Assembly (NCBI GenBank): GCA_965226435.1
Contig: CBDDCY010000011.1
Span: forward strand, 124,001-188,000
Source of the DNA: UBA6623 sp965226435
GTDB taxonomy: Bacteria > Acidobacteriota > Terriglobia > Bryobacterales > UBA6623
Direction of reading: 5' to 3'
DNA length: 64,000 bases
Shown here: piece after piece, positions 41,988 through 51,248 of the stretch
Position numbering within the stretch: position 1 is the first letter of the stretch
Layout of the letters: the number at the start of each line of letters is the position of its first letter
Notes under the pieces: model-generated
What the model saw: only the letters and a program-made list of their open reading frames with translations
Database searches by the model: none
What the model was told of the DNA's origin: nothing
Translations under genes and position numbers: made by a program

Positions 41988-42785
41988 ATGAGCGATCGTT
42001 TCGGCTTCAACGCACCGGGAGACAAACCCCTCGAGGACTACATTCGTTGGGCGGGGGAGAACGGCTTCCGCTACATCGATTTCAACGCCGACCGGGAGCC
42101 CAACTCCCTCGCTTCGTTCAACAACCGGCGTATCACCGACGTGCGCCGCCTTTGCGAAAAGCACCGCGTCGAGGTGGGCCTGCACCCGACCTCCGCCATC
42201 AGCAACGCCGAGGACGTACCGATCGTTCGCGAAGCCGTCGACGAATATCTATTCGCGAATCTCGATTTGGCTCAGCGGCTCGGGGCGGGTTGGCTGGTCG
42301 CGCACGGCGGCTATCACTTTGGAGATTTCGAACGGCGGCTGCCGGCGGCGATCTCGCGCATCCGGCGGCTCCTCGATCGCGCCGAGCAGAAGCACATCGA
42401 CGTCTTTCTCGAAAATCACAACAAAGAGCCTGATCGATCGGAGATTCACTACTTACCGCACAACGTCGAAGAGATGCGGCGGTTCTGGGACGCGCTCGAT
42501 TCACCCAACTTGAAATGGGCTTTCAACGCTCCACACGGGCACCTGGTTCCCGAGGGTTGGGCCGGCTTTCTTGACGCCTTCGGAGCGGACAAGATCGGGC
42601 AAGTGCGGCTCAACGACAATACCGGCGAATACGAAGTCCACCTGGTGCCCGGAGAGGGGAACATCGACTTCCCCGCCCTTTTCGGACGGCTGAAGAAAGA
42701 GGGTTACGAGGGCTGGTTTAGTCTCGGTTTTGGAGACGAGGCGGACAAGATTCGCGTGCGGGATCAGTTTGAAAAACTGCTGTAG
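41988..42785 (+). CDS. Sugar phosphate isomerase/epimerase-like TIM barrel
   Basis: 265 residues, no signal peptide. The AP-endonuclease-2/xylose isomerase-like fold is indicated by LEDYIRWAGENGFRYIDFN, RLCEKHRVEVGLHPTSA, GWLVAHGGYHFGD, IDVFLENHNKEP with the metal-ligand Glu, LKWAFNAPHGHL and RLNDNTGEYEVHLVPGEGNIDFPALFGRLKKEGYEGWFSLGFG, where GxGxxD-like GEGNIDF is common in these isomerases. It would interconvert small sugars or sugar acids in the cytoplasm with a metal. It is divergent from the PVC-type lipoprotein gene (66 bases), and the two may share a promoter region. Confidence 0.85.
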   Translation: MSDRFGFNAPGDKPLEDYIRWAGENGFRYIDFNADREPNSLASFNNRRITDVRRLCEKHRVEVGLHPTSAISNAEDVPIVREAVDEYLFANLDLAQRLGAGWLVAHGGYHFGDFERRLPAAISRIRRLLDRAEQKHIDVFLENHNKEPDRSEIHYLPHNVEEMRRFWDALDSPNLKWAFNAPHGHLVPEGWAGFLDAFGADKIGQVRLNDNTGEYEVHLVPGEGNIDFPALFGRLKKEGYEGWFSLGFGDEADKIRVRDQFEKLL

Positions 42786-42921
42786 GCTTTTCCGAACCGT
42801 CCTCCGCAAGACGGCGCCGGCGAACGTCGTCTTCACGCCGCCCTACGAGAACTTTATCGGCCGCGGGAGGGCGGATCCGAGGAAAAACCCACCGGCGTCG
42901 AGAGGCACAACCGGCCGCGGC

Positions 42922-43977
42922 CTACTGAATCGTGAGCATGCGCTGGATCGCCGCCTGCGCCTTGACGCGGATGGACTCGTCGACGGTCACTTCAATGCGG
43001 TCGTTGGTGAGCGAATCGAGAAGTTTCTCGATCGTATTCATTTTCATGTACTCGCAAACGGCGTCGGGGGAGACGGGATGGAAAATCTTCTCGGGCATCG
43101 CCTTGCGTAGGCGATACAACATTCCCGATTCGGTCGCCACGATGAATTCCGCGGCGTTTGACTTTTCGGCGTGGCGCAACATGCCTTCGGTCGAAAGAAA
43201 ATAGGCGCGCTGGTAGGACGAATTACCGCTCGCCGTCTTAGCCAAACAAGACGACGAACAACCGCACTCGGGGTGGATCAGTAAATCGGCGTCGGGGTGG
43301 CGATCAAACGCACCCTCCAGCGCGTGCTCGCCGATCTTGGCATGCACGTGACAGGCCCCATCGTAGAGATCCACTAAATCGGGATCGACGCTGGTGCGCG
43401 CCAGCGAGACGGCGCCGAGATACTTATCGGGCAGGAATAAAATGCGCTTGCCGGGGTGTTGATCTCCGGCGTGTTGAAGAATCTGCGGCGCATTGCGCGA
43501 CGTACAAATGTAATCGCTCATGGCCTTGGTGCGGGCGTCGGTATTGACGTAGGAGATGACGATACCGTCGGCGTTGGCCTTGATCCAGCTCTCGATGCGC
43601 AGATGCTCGATGGAATCGACCAGCGAGCAACCGGGTCGGTCGGGCATGAAGACCTTGGCGCTGTCACCGAGGATCGTCTTCGCCGTTTCGCCCATGAACC
43701 AGACGCCGCAGAAATCCACGCGGGTCGGCTCTTGGTCGGCGACATAGCGGCTGAGGCCGAGCGAATCGCCGACTTCTTGCGCGACTTCCTGAAGCTCCGG
43801 GTATTGATAGTTGTGCGCGACGATCAGCGAGCTTTTTTTCCGCGCCGCCTCCTTGACTTGACGGCCGACCTCGACCAAGTCCTTGACCACGTCGCGGGTA
43901 TAGCGGCCCGGATACAGATCACCGGCGAACCGGTTGAAATTTTCGTACCACGTTTCGAAATCGATTCCGTTTTGCAT
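42922..43977 (-). CDS. nadA: Quinolinate synthase NadA
   Basis: 351 residues. NadA condenses iminoaspartate with dihydroxyacetone phosphate to quinolinate for NAD synthesis. The iron-sulfur ligand cysteines are in VDFCGVWFMGETAKTI, HPECGCS and DAVCEYMKMNT; substrate-binding motifs LIVAHNYQ, GDSLGLSRY, YVNTDARTKAMSDYICTS, LFLPDKYLG and FIVATESGMLYRL are all present. Length and order are normal for the family. No nadB or nadC is in the window. It starts 3 bases after the stop of the IscA-type gene on the same strand, so an iron-sulfur cluster carrier is cotranscribed with a cluster-dependent enzyme. Confidence 0.95.
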   Translation of the reverse strand: MQNGIDFETWYENFNRFAGDLYPGRYTRDVVKDLVEVGRQVKEAARKKSSLIVAHNYQYPELQEVAQEVGDSLGLSRYVADQEPTRVDFCGVWFMGETAKTILGDSAKVFMPDRPGCSLVDSIEHLRIESWIKANADGIVISYVNTDARTKAMSDYICTSRNAPQILQHAGDQHPGKRILFLPDKYLGAVSLARTSVDPDLVDLYDGACHVHAKIGEHALEGAFDRHPDADLLIHPECGCSSSCLAKTASGNSSYQRAYFLSTEGMLRHAEKSNAAEFIVATESGMLYRLRKAMPEKIFHPVSPDAVCEYMKMNTIEKLLDSLTNDRIEVTVDESIRVKAQAAIQRMLTIQ

Positions 43978-43980
43978 CGG

Positions 43981-44298
43981 TCAAATCCCGAACGACTTGC
44001 CGCAGCCGCAGCTCTCGGTCGCATTTGGGTTGTGGAAGACGAAGGCTCGCTCCATCAGTGATTCGGTGAAGTCGAGGGTCAGGCCGTCGAGGTGTTCGAA
44101 GCTCTTGGGGTCGACGAAGAGTCGCACGCCGTCGGCCTCGATGACGTTGTCGTTGGGGCGCGGACCCGTTTCGAACTTGAATTTGTAGCTGAGTCCGGAG
44201 CAGCCGCCGCCGACGACGCCCAAACGCATGGCGGTCTCATTGCTCTCGGAGAGCATCTCGCGGATACGGTTGACGGCCTTGGGGGTGACTTCAATCAT
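43981..44298 (-). CDS. HesB/IscA-type iron-sulfur cluster carrier
   Basis: 105 residues from the ATG at 44298; a longer frame upstream is less likely. IEVTPKAVNRIREML is the A-type start; GVVGGGCSGLSYKFKFE carries the first cysteine and NATESCGCGKSFGI the C-terminal CxC pair, which bind a [2Fe-2S] or [4Fe-4S] cluster. These carriers deliver clusters to apoproteins. The gene is directly upstream of nadA (gap of 3 bases), which suggests that NadA is a client. The name (iscA, erpA or sufA) cannot be settled, so no symbol is given. Confidence 0.92.
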   Translation of the reverse strand: MIEVTPKAVNRIREMLSESNETAMRLGVVGGGCSGLSYKFKFETGPRPNDNVIEADGVRLFVDPKSFEHLDGLTLDFTESLMERAFVFHNPNATESCGCGKSFGI

Positions 44299-44477
44299 GC
44301 GCCCTCGCGATCCTTTCCAGACTTCATTATAGGTTGCGGCCCGCGGCGGCGGTAAACACCCGGGGGGCGGGCGGGCGGGGCGGGCATTTTCGCAGCCCCT
44401 GCCGGACCGGGCTCTCAAGCTACAATGATCTTGCTTGGCGAGCCCGCGGCCCCGGTGGTTGCCGCCGCCGAAGACTC

Positions 44478-45488
44478 ATGCTGCTCGATTCCTTCCAACG
44501 TCCGCTTGAAGACCTGCGCGTTTCGGTCACCGATCGCTGCAACTTCCGGTGTACCTATTGCATGCCGCTCGACGAATACGAGTGGATTCACAGGACGGAA
44601 ATTCTGACGTTCGAGGAGATCACGCGAGTCGCTCGGATCTTCGCGGGTCTGGGCGTCAAGAAGATTCGGCTGACCGGGGGCGAACCGCTTCTAAGGCGCG
44701 ACCTCGAAGACCTCGTCGCCCGCCTCGCCGAGCTGCCGGGCGTCGAATTGTGCCTGACGACCAACGGCACTTCGCTGGCCGAAAAGGCGGGGGTGCTGCG
44801 TCAAGCCGGGCTGCGCCGCATCAACGTCAGCATCGACACGCTCGACCCGGAAAAGTTCCGCAGCATGACGCAACGTGGCGAGTTGGCGCCGGTGCTCGAA
44901 GGGCTCTTCGCGGCGCGCGACGCCGGGTTTGGCCCCATCAAGATCAACGCCGTCATCGAAAAGGGCGTCAACGACGATGAGGTTCTCGATCTCGTCGACT
45001 TTACGCGCAGCGAGGGCTTCGCCCTGAGGCTGATCGAGTACATGGATGTCGGCAACGCTAATCAATGGACCGACGACAAGCTCGTGAGCGCGAAGGAAAT
45101 GCTGGCGGCGATTCACGAGAAATACCCGTTGCGCAAGGTCGGACGGGCGCGGGGGACGGCACCCGCGGTCGATTACGAATTTGCCGACGGCAAGGGAGAT
45201 CTGGGAGTCATCGCCTCGGTGACGGAACCGTTTTGCGGAAGCTGCACACGCGCGCGGCTGACGGCGGACGGCAAGTTGGTGACGTGCCTTTTCTCGAACG
45301 AAGGCAGCGACGTCAAGGCGCACCTGCGCTCGGGGGCCGACGACGACGAACTGCGGGCCTGGATCGAATCGGTTTGGCGGAAACGGAATGACCGCTATTC
45401 CGAGGAGCGCTTTCAGGCGATGCAGTCCGACGAGGGGTACCAGGCCTCGGGACGGAAGAAGATCGAGATGATTACGCTGGGCGGGTAG
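44478..45488 (+). CDS. moaA: GTP 3',8-cyclase MoaA
   Basis: 336 residues from the ATG at 44478. The radical SAM cluster is C21, C25, C28 in DRCNFRCTYC; KIRLTGGEPLLRRDL, CLTTNGTSLAE, INVSIDTLDPEKFRSMTQRG and IKINAVIEKGVNDDEVLDL follow; the second cluster is in FCGSCTRARLTADGKLVTCLF; the chain ends IEMITLGG with the GG motif needed for catalysis. It makes the molybdenum-cofactor precursor from GTP. No other moa genes are in the window. TACAAT at about 44420 is a promoter candidate. It is divergent from the iscA-nadA pair. Confidence 0.95.
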   Translation: MLLDSFQRPLEDLRVSVTDRCNFRCTYCMPLDEYEWIHRTEILTFEEITRVARIFAGLGVKKIRLTGGEPLLRRDLEDLVARLAELPGVELCLTTNGTSLAEKAGVLRQAGLRRINVSIDTLDPEKFRSMTQRGELAPVLEGLFAARDAGFGPIKINAVIEKGVNDDEVLDLVDFTRSEGFALRLIEYMDVGNANQWTDDKLVSAKEMLAAIHEKYPLRKVGRARGTAPAVDYEFADGKGDLGVIASVTEPFCGSCTRARLTADGKLVTCLFSNEGSDVKAHLRSGADDDELRAWIESVWRKRNDRYSEERFQAMQSDEGYQASGRKKIEMITLGG

Positions 45489-45671
45489 CAGGCCGGGCCG
45501 GCCGTGAGTTGCACCCTCGAATCTGTTTTCGCGGCCCCGCCGCCCGACAGAGGGATGGGGCTATTGCACGTCAATCCCGATTGATGCTTCTTCTCAGGCT
45601 CCGTCTCCCGGTTTGGTCGAATCTCCCGCGATTTTCGGACCGGCTGAGAACGGGCCCGGAATCGCGCGCGA

Positions 45672-46655
45672 CTACGATTCCCAGGCAACGGGGCCGCGGA
45701 GTTCGCCCCATTCGCGGGCCATGCGGCGGCCGGCGTCGGAGAGCTTGGTCAGTTCGGTTTCGCTCAGAGGTTGATAGGTCCGCGCCATCTTGGCCGCTTT
45801 GCGCACTTCGCCGGCGTTTTTCATTCCGAGAATCGCCGCGGAGAGCCCCGGCAGGCCCAAGGCGTAACGCATGGCGTCTTGGTAATGCGCGGCCAAGCGG
45901 CCGTCCTTCTGATCTACTTGTCCGCCCAGAATTTTCATCGCGACGACACCCAGTCCCAGTCGGGCCGCCTCGGTGAAGACAGTCTCTTCAAAATTGTAGG
46001 TGTGGCGGTCGACGAAGTTCGCCGCGCACATGACGACTTCGATGTCGCCGGTCTCGAGAATCGGCAGCGCCCGCTTGGGACGCAGATGGCAGGTGAGTCC
46101 GATATGGCGAACAATGCCGCGTTTCTTGAGATCGCGCAAGCCCCCCAGCGCCCCCAACCGTCCCGTCAATACCTCAAGGCTCGGGAAGCGGTCGGTGCGG
46201 CCGACATTGTGTAGATGAACGATGTCGAGGTAGTCGGTTTGCAGCTTGCGGAGGCTTTCTTCCACTTGCCAGGTCGCGTCCTGGCTGGATGTCGCCTCAA
46301 CCTTGGAGACGAGGACGAATTGGTCGCGACGGCCTTTGAGAGCGTGACCGAGGCGGATTTCCGACGACCCGTAAATTGGCGCCGTATCGATATAGTTGAT
46401 GCCCTCGTCGAGTAGGGCGTCCACGACGCGGTTGGCGATGGCTTGATCGGCCGGCGGATCTCCGATTTGCGCCGAGCCGAGGCCGAGAAGGCTGACTTCA
46501 AGCCCGGTCTTGCCCAATTTGCGGCGAGGCAGGGCGCGAGCGGCGCGGGCGGAGGTCAGAGACGAGCCGGCGGTGATGGCGGCCAGTGCGGGGGTGGCTC
46601 GGCGGCCCAGCTCGCGTCGGGTCAGTTTGTCGGCATTGGCGGGTTTGTCCGGCAT
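45672..46655 (-). CDS. Aldo/keto reductase with Tat-like leader
   Basis: 327 residues from the ATG at 46655. A leader with twin arginines (KLTRRELGRRATPALAAITAG) suggests export. The aldo/keto reductase barrel has RKLGKTGLEVSLLGLGSAQIG, GINYIDTAPIYGSSEIRLG with the catalytic Asp-Tyr, FVLVSKVEA with the Lys, TDYLDIVHLHNVG and GLGVVAMKILGG. This enzyme class reduces carbonyls with NADPH. Exported relatives are frequent in Planctomycetes and Acidobacteria and their cofactor supply is unclear. Substrate unknown. It lies upstream (on the minus strand) of nothing obvious and 142 bases after the DUF1501 gene. Confidence 0.85.
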   Translation of the reverse strand: MPDKPANADKLTRRELGRRATPALAAITAGSSLTSARAARALPRRKLGKTGLEVSLLGLGSAQIGDPPADQAIANRVVDALLDEGINYIDTAPIYGSSEIRLGHALKGRRDQFVLVSKVEATSSQDATWQVEESLRKLQTDYLDIVHLHNVGRTDRFPSLEVLTGRLGALGGLRDLKKRGIVRHIGLTCHLRPKRALPILETGDIEVVMCAANFVDRHTYNFEETVFTEAARLGLGVVAMKILGGQVDQKDGRLAAHYQDAMRYALGLPGLSAAILGMKNAGEVRKAAKMARTYQPLSETELTKLSDAGRRMAREWGELRGPVAWES

Positions 46656-46797
46656 TGAGAAGCTCCTGTTTCGTAAGGGATGCATAGCGAGTTCCTGTCG
46701 CCCTTTCAGGGCTCAACCTCGTTTTGTTCCGTAACTAGGGTTGCGCCTTCGGCTGCACCCTAGGCTATATTCCCGCCGCCGCTTCGCGGCTCTCGGC

Positions 46798-48273
46798 TCA
46801 AGCCAAAATCTTTTCGGCCACGTTTCCATGAACATCAGTCAAGCGGTGATCGCGGCCGCCGTAGTGATAAGTAAGCTTGGTGTGATCGAGTCCGAGCAGA
46901 TGAAGGATCGTCGCGTGCAGGTCGTGGATATGCATGCGGTCTTCGACGGCGTGGTACCCGAACTCGTCCGTTGCTCCGTAAACGAAGCCGGGCTTGACGC
47001 CGCCTCCGGCCATCCACATGGTGTAGCCGTAGGGGTTGTGATCGCGCCCGTCGTTGCTTTCGGCAAAGGGCGTGCGGCCGAATTCCCCGCCCCAGACGAC
47101 CAACGTGTCGTCGAGCAAACCGCGCGACTTGAGGTCTTTCAGCAAACCGGCGATCGGCTTGTCGACTTCCTTGGCACGCTTGGCGTGCATCCGTTTCAGC
47201 TCGGTGTGCTGATCCCATTTCTCTTCGACGCCCGAGTGCGTGCATTGCACAAAACGGACGCCGCGCTCGACGAAACGCCGCGCCAGCAAGCACTGCCAGC
47301 CGAAATCGCGCGTGATGTCTTCGTCGAGCCCGTAGAGTTGGCGGACGGCTTCCGACTCCTTGTTGACTTCGAGAGCCTCGGGAGCTTCCATTTGCATGCG
47401 GAAGGCCAGCTCGAACGATTGAATGCGCGCGTCAAGGTTGGCGTCACGTCGGCGCTCGGCGGCGTGGCGGCGATTCATCCTTTGGAGAAATTCGAGCTCG
47501 AGGCGCTGCTCATCGGTCGTCAGTCCTTGATATTGCAAGTGCTCGATGGGTTCCGGCAAGACATCGTCGACGTTCTGGAACGAAAAGCCGATCGGGGTAC
47601 CCTGGCAGGCTCCGGGCAGAAAATTGGACCCGTACAGCTTCGCCCCGCCCTGCCACAGAGTCGGCTTAATGGTGATGAAGCCCGGCAGGTTCTGATTCTC
47701 GGTTCCGAGCCCGTAGAGCGCCCAGGCGCCCATGCTGGGGCGGGTAAACGAGAACGTCCCGGTGAAGAGTTGCAACATGGCCGCGCCGTGATCGACGCCT
47801 TCGCCGACCATGGAACGCAGCATGCACAGATCATCGACGCATCCGCCGACGCGCGGGAACAGATCGCTGACCTCGATGCCGCTTTGGCCGTATGGACGAA
47901 ACTCCCACGGGGACGCCATCAGCCCGCCCGCGCTTTCCTCGCTGAAGGTCAACGAGCGCTTGAAGGGAACCGGCTTGCCATTGTCGCCGGTCAGGCGGGG
48001 TTTCGGGTCGAAGGTGTCGACGTGCGAGGGTCCGCCGTGCATGAAAAGGAAAATGACGCGTTTGGCGCGCGGTGCGAAGTGGGTGGCCTTGGGCGCGAGC
48101 GGGTTGGTCGCGGCCTGTAAGCCGGGGCGCTGTTCGCCCAACAGCCCCGCCAACGCGATGCTTCCGAAACCACAGGCGGTTCGGCGCAGCAGGTCTCGCC
48201 GTGAAACGGTTTCCGCCGCGAGCAAGGGAGCGGGGAGGTTCGAGAGGAAATTCGGTTGCCTGCCGTGTTTCAT
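46798..48273 (-). CDS. Exported DUF1501 (sulfatase/alkaline-phosphatase-fold) protein
   Basis: 491 residues. The Tat motif SRRDLLRRTACGFGSIALAGLL is followed by AKRVIFLFMHGGPSHVDTFDPKP, GLFPRVG-like VSDLFPRVGGCVDDLCMLRSM, HGAAMLQLFTG, PSMGAWALYGLG, and at the end LDDTLVVWGGEFGRTPFAESNDGRDHNPYGYTMWMAGGGVKPG, HIHDLHATILHLLGLDHTKLTYHYGGRDHRLTD. These are the signatures of the DUF1501 family, common in Planctomycetes and Acidobacteria, related to sulfatases. It lies 8 bases after the PSD1 cytochrome gene on the same strand; DUF1501 and DUF1549/1553 proteins are regularly paired, so a common surface or degradative role is inferred. Confidence 0.92.
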   Translation of the reverse strand: MKHGRQPNFLSNLPAPLLAAETVSRRDLLRRTACGFGSIALAGLLGEQRPGLQAATNPLAPKATHFAPRAKRVIFLFMHGGPSHVDTFDPKPRLTGDNGKPVPFKRSLTFSEESAGGLMASPWEFRPYGQSGIEVSDLFPRVGGCVDDLCMLRSMVGEGVDHGAAMLQLFTGTFSFTRPSMGAWALYGLGTENQNLPGFITIKPTLWQGGAKLYGSNFLPGACQGTPIGFSFQNVDDVLPEPIEHLQYQGLTTDEQRLELEFLQRMNRRHAAERRRDANLDARIQSFELAFRMQMEAPEALEVNKESEAVRQLYGLDEDITRDFGWQCLLARRFVERGVRFVQCTHSGVEEKWDQHTELKRMHAKRAKEVDKPIAGLLKDLKSRGLLDDTLVVWGGEFGRTPFAESNDGRDHNPYGYTMWMAGGGVKPGFVYGATDEFGYHAVEDRMHIHDLHATILHLLGLDHTKLTYHYGGRDHRLTDVHGNVAEKILA

Positions 48274-48280
48274 AAATCCC

Positions 48281-51163
48281 TCAATCGATGTAGTGAAACT
48301 CGTTCGAAGCCGTCAACATCTTGCAGAAGCTCTTCCAGGCCGCCAGGCGAGCGTCCTCGGCCGAAGTTTGTTCATGGCCGAAGCGCGTCAAGAAGCGCAT
48401 CGCCGTCGTGCGTTCCTCGGGACTCGGCGGGCGCGTCAACGCCATCGAGTAGGCCCGTTCGATCAGCTCGCTTTCGCCAACATCCCCGCCCTCGGCCAAC
48501 AGGCGCTCGGCGAACTCCCGTGACCGCACATTCGAAAAACGGCTGTTCATCAGGTAGAGCGCTTGCGGGGCAACGCTGGTCTGACTGCGCTTGCCGTTGC
48601 TGGTGGTCGCATCGCCGAAATCGAATAGGTTGAACAACGACGGCAGCTTATTGCGATGCAGCGGCAGGTAGAGGCTGCGCCGCATCGTGAAATCAGGGTC
48701 GACGAGGCGATTGTTTCGCTCAAACTCGGTGTAGCCGGCCGACTCCGGTTCAACGTTGCCCCCGACGGTCAGATCGAGTTTACCCGAAAGCGCCAGATAG
48801 TTGTCGCGCAATTCCTCAATCGTCAAGCGGCGCCGGTTGAAACGACTCCACAACCGATTCGCCGAATCGCCTTGCCAGGCTTCGTCCGACACTCGGGTGC
48901 TCATTTGATAAGTGCTCGACAATACGATCAAGCGGTGCACATGTTTGACCGACCAACCGCTCTCGACAAAACGCCGCGCCAAGTAGTCGAGCAAGTCCGG
49001 GTGCGTCGGAGGCTCGCCGACGATTCCGAAATTGTTGGGGGTTCGCACCAAACCCTCGCCAAAATGCCCCAGCCAGATGCGGTTGACCATCACGCGCGCC
49101 GGCAGCGGGTTGTCTTCCCGAGTGAGAAACTCGGCCAACTCGCGCCGGCCGCTGCCTTCGCGAACCGGCTGCTGCCCGCGCCCGGCGAGAACGATCGGGA
49201 ATTGCTTGGCGACGATCGGGCCGTGATTGTCGTGCCGTCCGCGAACAAAGACCGGCTGGGTGACCGGTTCGCCTTCGCTGACGGCGCAGGCCATCGGCGG
49301 TTCCGACAGCGCTTCGGCCTCGAGTCGTTTCACCCTCGCTTGCAAAGGCTCCAACCGCTTTTTCCATTTCGCGGAAAGCAGCTTCTCGTGCTCGTCCTCC
49401 TCGTCGTCGGCCGCAGCGAGCGGGCCTTCGCTCACCTCGGTATGGAAAGGATCTCGGCGCAACTTTTGCAGTCCCAGGAACCGCGTACTCTTGCCCTCGA
49501 TCATGTCGCGAAGATTGTTGGTGAGCCATTCGTCGGTGCCCGCCATGCGTTCCCGGGCTACTTCCGCATAGAGCCGCTGGTATTGTTTCGCCGCGGCGGC
49601 TCGGTCGGCGGCCCCGGCCGCGTGCCACTTTTCGAGATGAACCTTGGGTTCGGCGCCGGGCCGGAGGTACTCGACCCATTTGCTCAGGCGCTCGACGTCC
49701 AAACCGGCGTCACGCGCAACCGTCTCGACCGCCAACCCGTCCTCGTAAACCCGTCGCGCCGCCAGCATTGAGTCAGCGAGGAGCGGAACCGCATTCCGAA
49801 GCCCGTCATCGATGACGCCCATCCCGACGATCGTATTGATCGCCCGTTTCGTTCCCTTGATCTTCTCTTGCTCGTCGAGGTAGCGTTCGCCGAGATCCTT
49901 GCGAATTAGCGGCGTCACGATGAACCTCGATACAAAGGCTTGGGGGTCTTCATAACTCCGGGTACTGGCGAAGATCGAAGCCAGCGAATAGTAATCGGTC
50001 GTTAGAATCGGGTCAAACTTGTGGTCGTGGCAGCGCGAACAGGAAATCGTCAAACCCAGAAAAGCCTTCGAAGTCGTGTCGATCTGCTCGTCGACCACGT
50101 CGTAGACCATCTGGACTTTGTCTTGCTGCGCCAGCGCTTTTGGACCCAGCGCCAGAAAGCCCGTGGCCGTGATGCCGCGAAGGTTGACACTTTGGCCCGG
50201 TGGAGGCGGTAGCAGGTCGCCGGCGATCTGTTCGCGCACGAATTGGTCATAGGGTAAATCGCGACGAAAAGCGTCGATGACGTAATCGCGATAACGCCAA
50301 GCGTGGACGTAAGGCTTGTCCTCATCCACGCCGGTCGAGTCGGCATAGCGCGCCACATCGAGCCAGCGGCGCCCCCAATGCTCGCCGTAGTGGGGCGAGT
50401 CGAGCAAGCGGTCGACCAGATCGGCGAAGGCCCGGGGACTCGAGTCGGTGGTAAAACGCTCGATTTCGTCAAGCGTCGGCAACAGCCCGAGCAGATCGAG
50501 CTTGACGCGCCGCAGCAAGGTCAGCTTGTCGGCGGGGGGCACGGGAGTAAGCCCTTTCCTTTCGAGCCGGGCCAAGATGAAGGCGTCGATGTCGGTCTTC
50601 ACCCAGCCGGTGTCGCGAACCGCCGGCGGTTTCGGGTCGCGAATCGGCTGAAAGGACCAATGATCGGTCTCGGTGGGGTCGTCGGGCTCCGACTTGCCTT
50701 TGTTCTCGGGGGATGAATCATCGGAAACAATCCCGCCGGAAACAACCGGCGGCTTCGGCCACGGCGTCCCCATCTCCACCCAGCGGCCGAGCGCGGCGAT
50801 CTCAGCGGGATGCAGCTTCCCAGTGGGGGGCATTTTGACCTTGTCTTCGTGCCGGACGGCGCGCATCAGAGCACCCATGGCGGGGTCGTCGGCCGAAACG
50901 ACCGGCTTGCCGCCGGCACCGGCGCGAAGGCCCTCGGCGGTGGTTAAATCAAGGTCCGCCATGCGCACTTTTTCGCCATGGCAGGCGGAGCATTTTTCAA
51001 TGAGAAGGGGCCGGATTTTCGTCTCGAAGAACTGTTCGGCCTCGCTGTCTTGCGAGGCGGCGGGAAAGCAAGAAACGAGGACGACACCGAGAAGCAAGAG
51101 GATTTTGCGAGCCCGCCCGCTCCCCCCAACCGAGAGATCGGAACACCTTCGACGCCGCCGCAT
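48281..51163 (-). CDS. PSD1/DUF1549-DUF1553 cytochrome-c-domain protein
   Basis: 960 residues from the ATG at 51163. A signal sequence (ILLLLGVVLVSCFPAASQ) precedes a planctomycete-type cytochrome c domain with the haem motif CSACHGE and the distal KMPPTGKL methionine. DUF1549 follows (WVKTDIDAFILARLERKGLTP, RRVKLDLLGLLPTLDEIERF, GEHWGRRWLDVARYADSTG, YRDYVIDAFRRDLPYDQFVREQIAGD) and then DUF1553 (LAEFLTREDNPLPARVMVNRIWLGHFGEGLVRTPNNFG, YLARRFVESGWSVKHVHRLIVLSSTYQ, SVAPQALYLMNSRF). The function of these large periplasmic proteins is not established. It is translationally close to the DUF1501 gene (gap of 7 bases), the classical pair. Confidence 0.92.
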   Translation of the reverse strand: MRRRRRCSDLSVGGSGRARKILLLLGVVLVSCFPAASQDSEAEQFFETKIRPLLIEKCSACHGEKVRMADLDLTTAEGLRAGAGGKPVVSADDPAMGALMRAVRHEDKVKMPPTGKLHPAEIAALGRWVEMGTPWPKPPVVSGGIVSDDSSPENKGKSEPDDPTETDHWSFQPIRDPKPPAVRDTGWVKTDIDAFILARLERKGLTPVPPADKLTLLRRVKLDLLGLLPTLDEIERFTTDSSPRAFADLVDRLLDSPHYGEHWGRRWLDVARYADSTGVDEDKPYVHAWRYRDYVIDAFRRDLPYDQFVREQIAGDLLPPPPGQSVNLRGITATGFLALGPKALAQQDKVQMVYDVVDEQIDTTSKAFLGLTISCSRCHDHKFDPILTTDYYSLASIFASTRSYEDPQAFVSRFIVTPLIRKDLGERYLDEQEKIKGTKRAINTIVGMGVIDDGLRNAVPLLADSMLAARRVYEDGLAVETVARDAGLDVERLSKWVEYLRPGAEPKVHLEKWHAAGAADRAAAAKQYQRLYAEVARERMAGTDEWLTNNLRDMIEGKSTRFLGLQKLRRDPFHTEVSEGPLAAADDEEDEHEKLLSAKWKKRLEPLQARVKRLEAEALSEPPMACAVSEGEPVTQPVFVRGRHDNHGPIVAKQFPIVLAGRGQQPVREGSGRRELAEFLTREDNPLPARVMVNRIWLGHFGEGLVRTPNNFGIVGEPPTHPDLLDYLARRFVESGWSVKHVHRLIVLSSTYQMSTRVSDEAWQGDSANRLWSRFNRRRLTIEELRDNYLALSGKLDLTVGGNVEPESAGYTEFERNNRLVDPDFTMRRSLYLPLHRNKLPSLFNLFDFGDATTSNGKRSQTSVAPQALYLMNSRFSNVRSREFAERLLAEGGDVGESELIERAYSMALTRPPSPEERTTAMRFLTRFGHEQTSAEDARLAAWKSFCKMLTASNEFHYID

Positions 51164-51248
51164 GGTGTGATTATGCCACACGGGACGCTGCCCGAATTGG
51201 GAGACGCCTACAGCCCGGCGCGATGCTCAACGTGGTCGGGAACCGGGT

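Noticed and set aside
44299..44477. Molybdenum-cofactor riboswitch before moaA
   Set aside because: The leader is GC-rich with possible stems, but I could not match the conserved riboswitch segments.
48656..49771. 371-codon plus-strand frame
   Set aside because: Antisense to the PSD1/DUF1549-DUF1553 gene; shadow frame.
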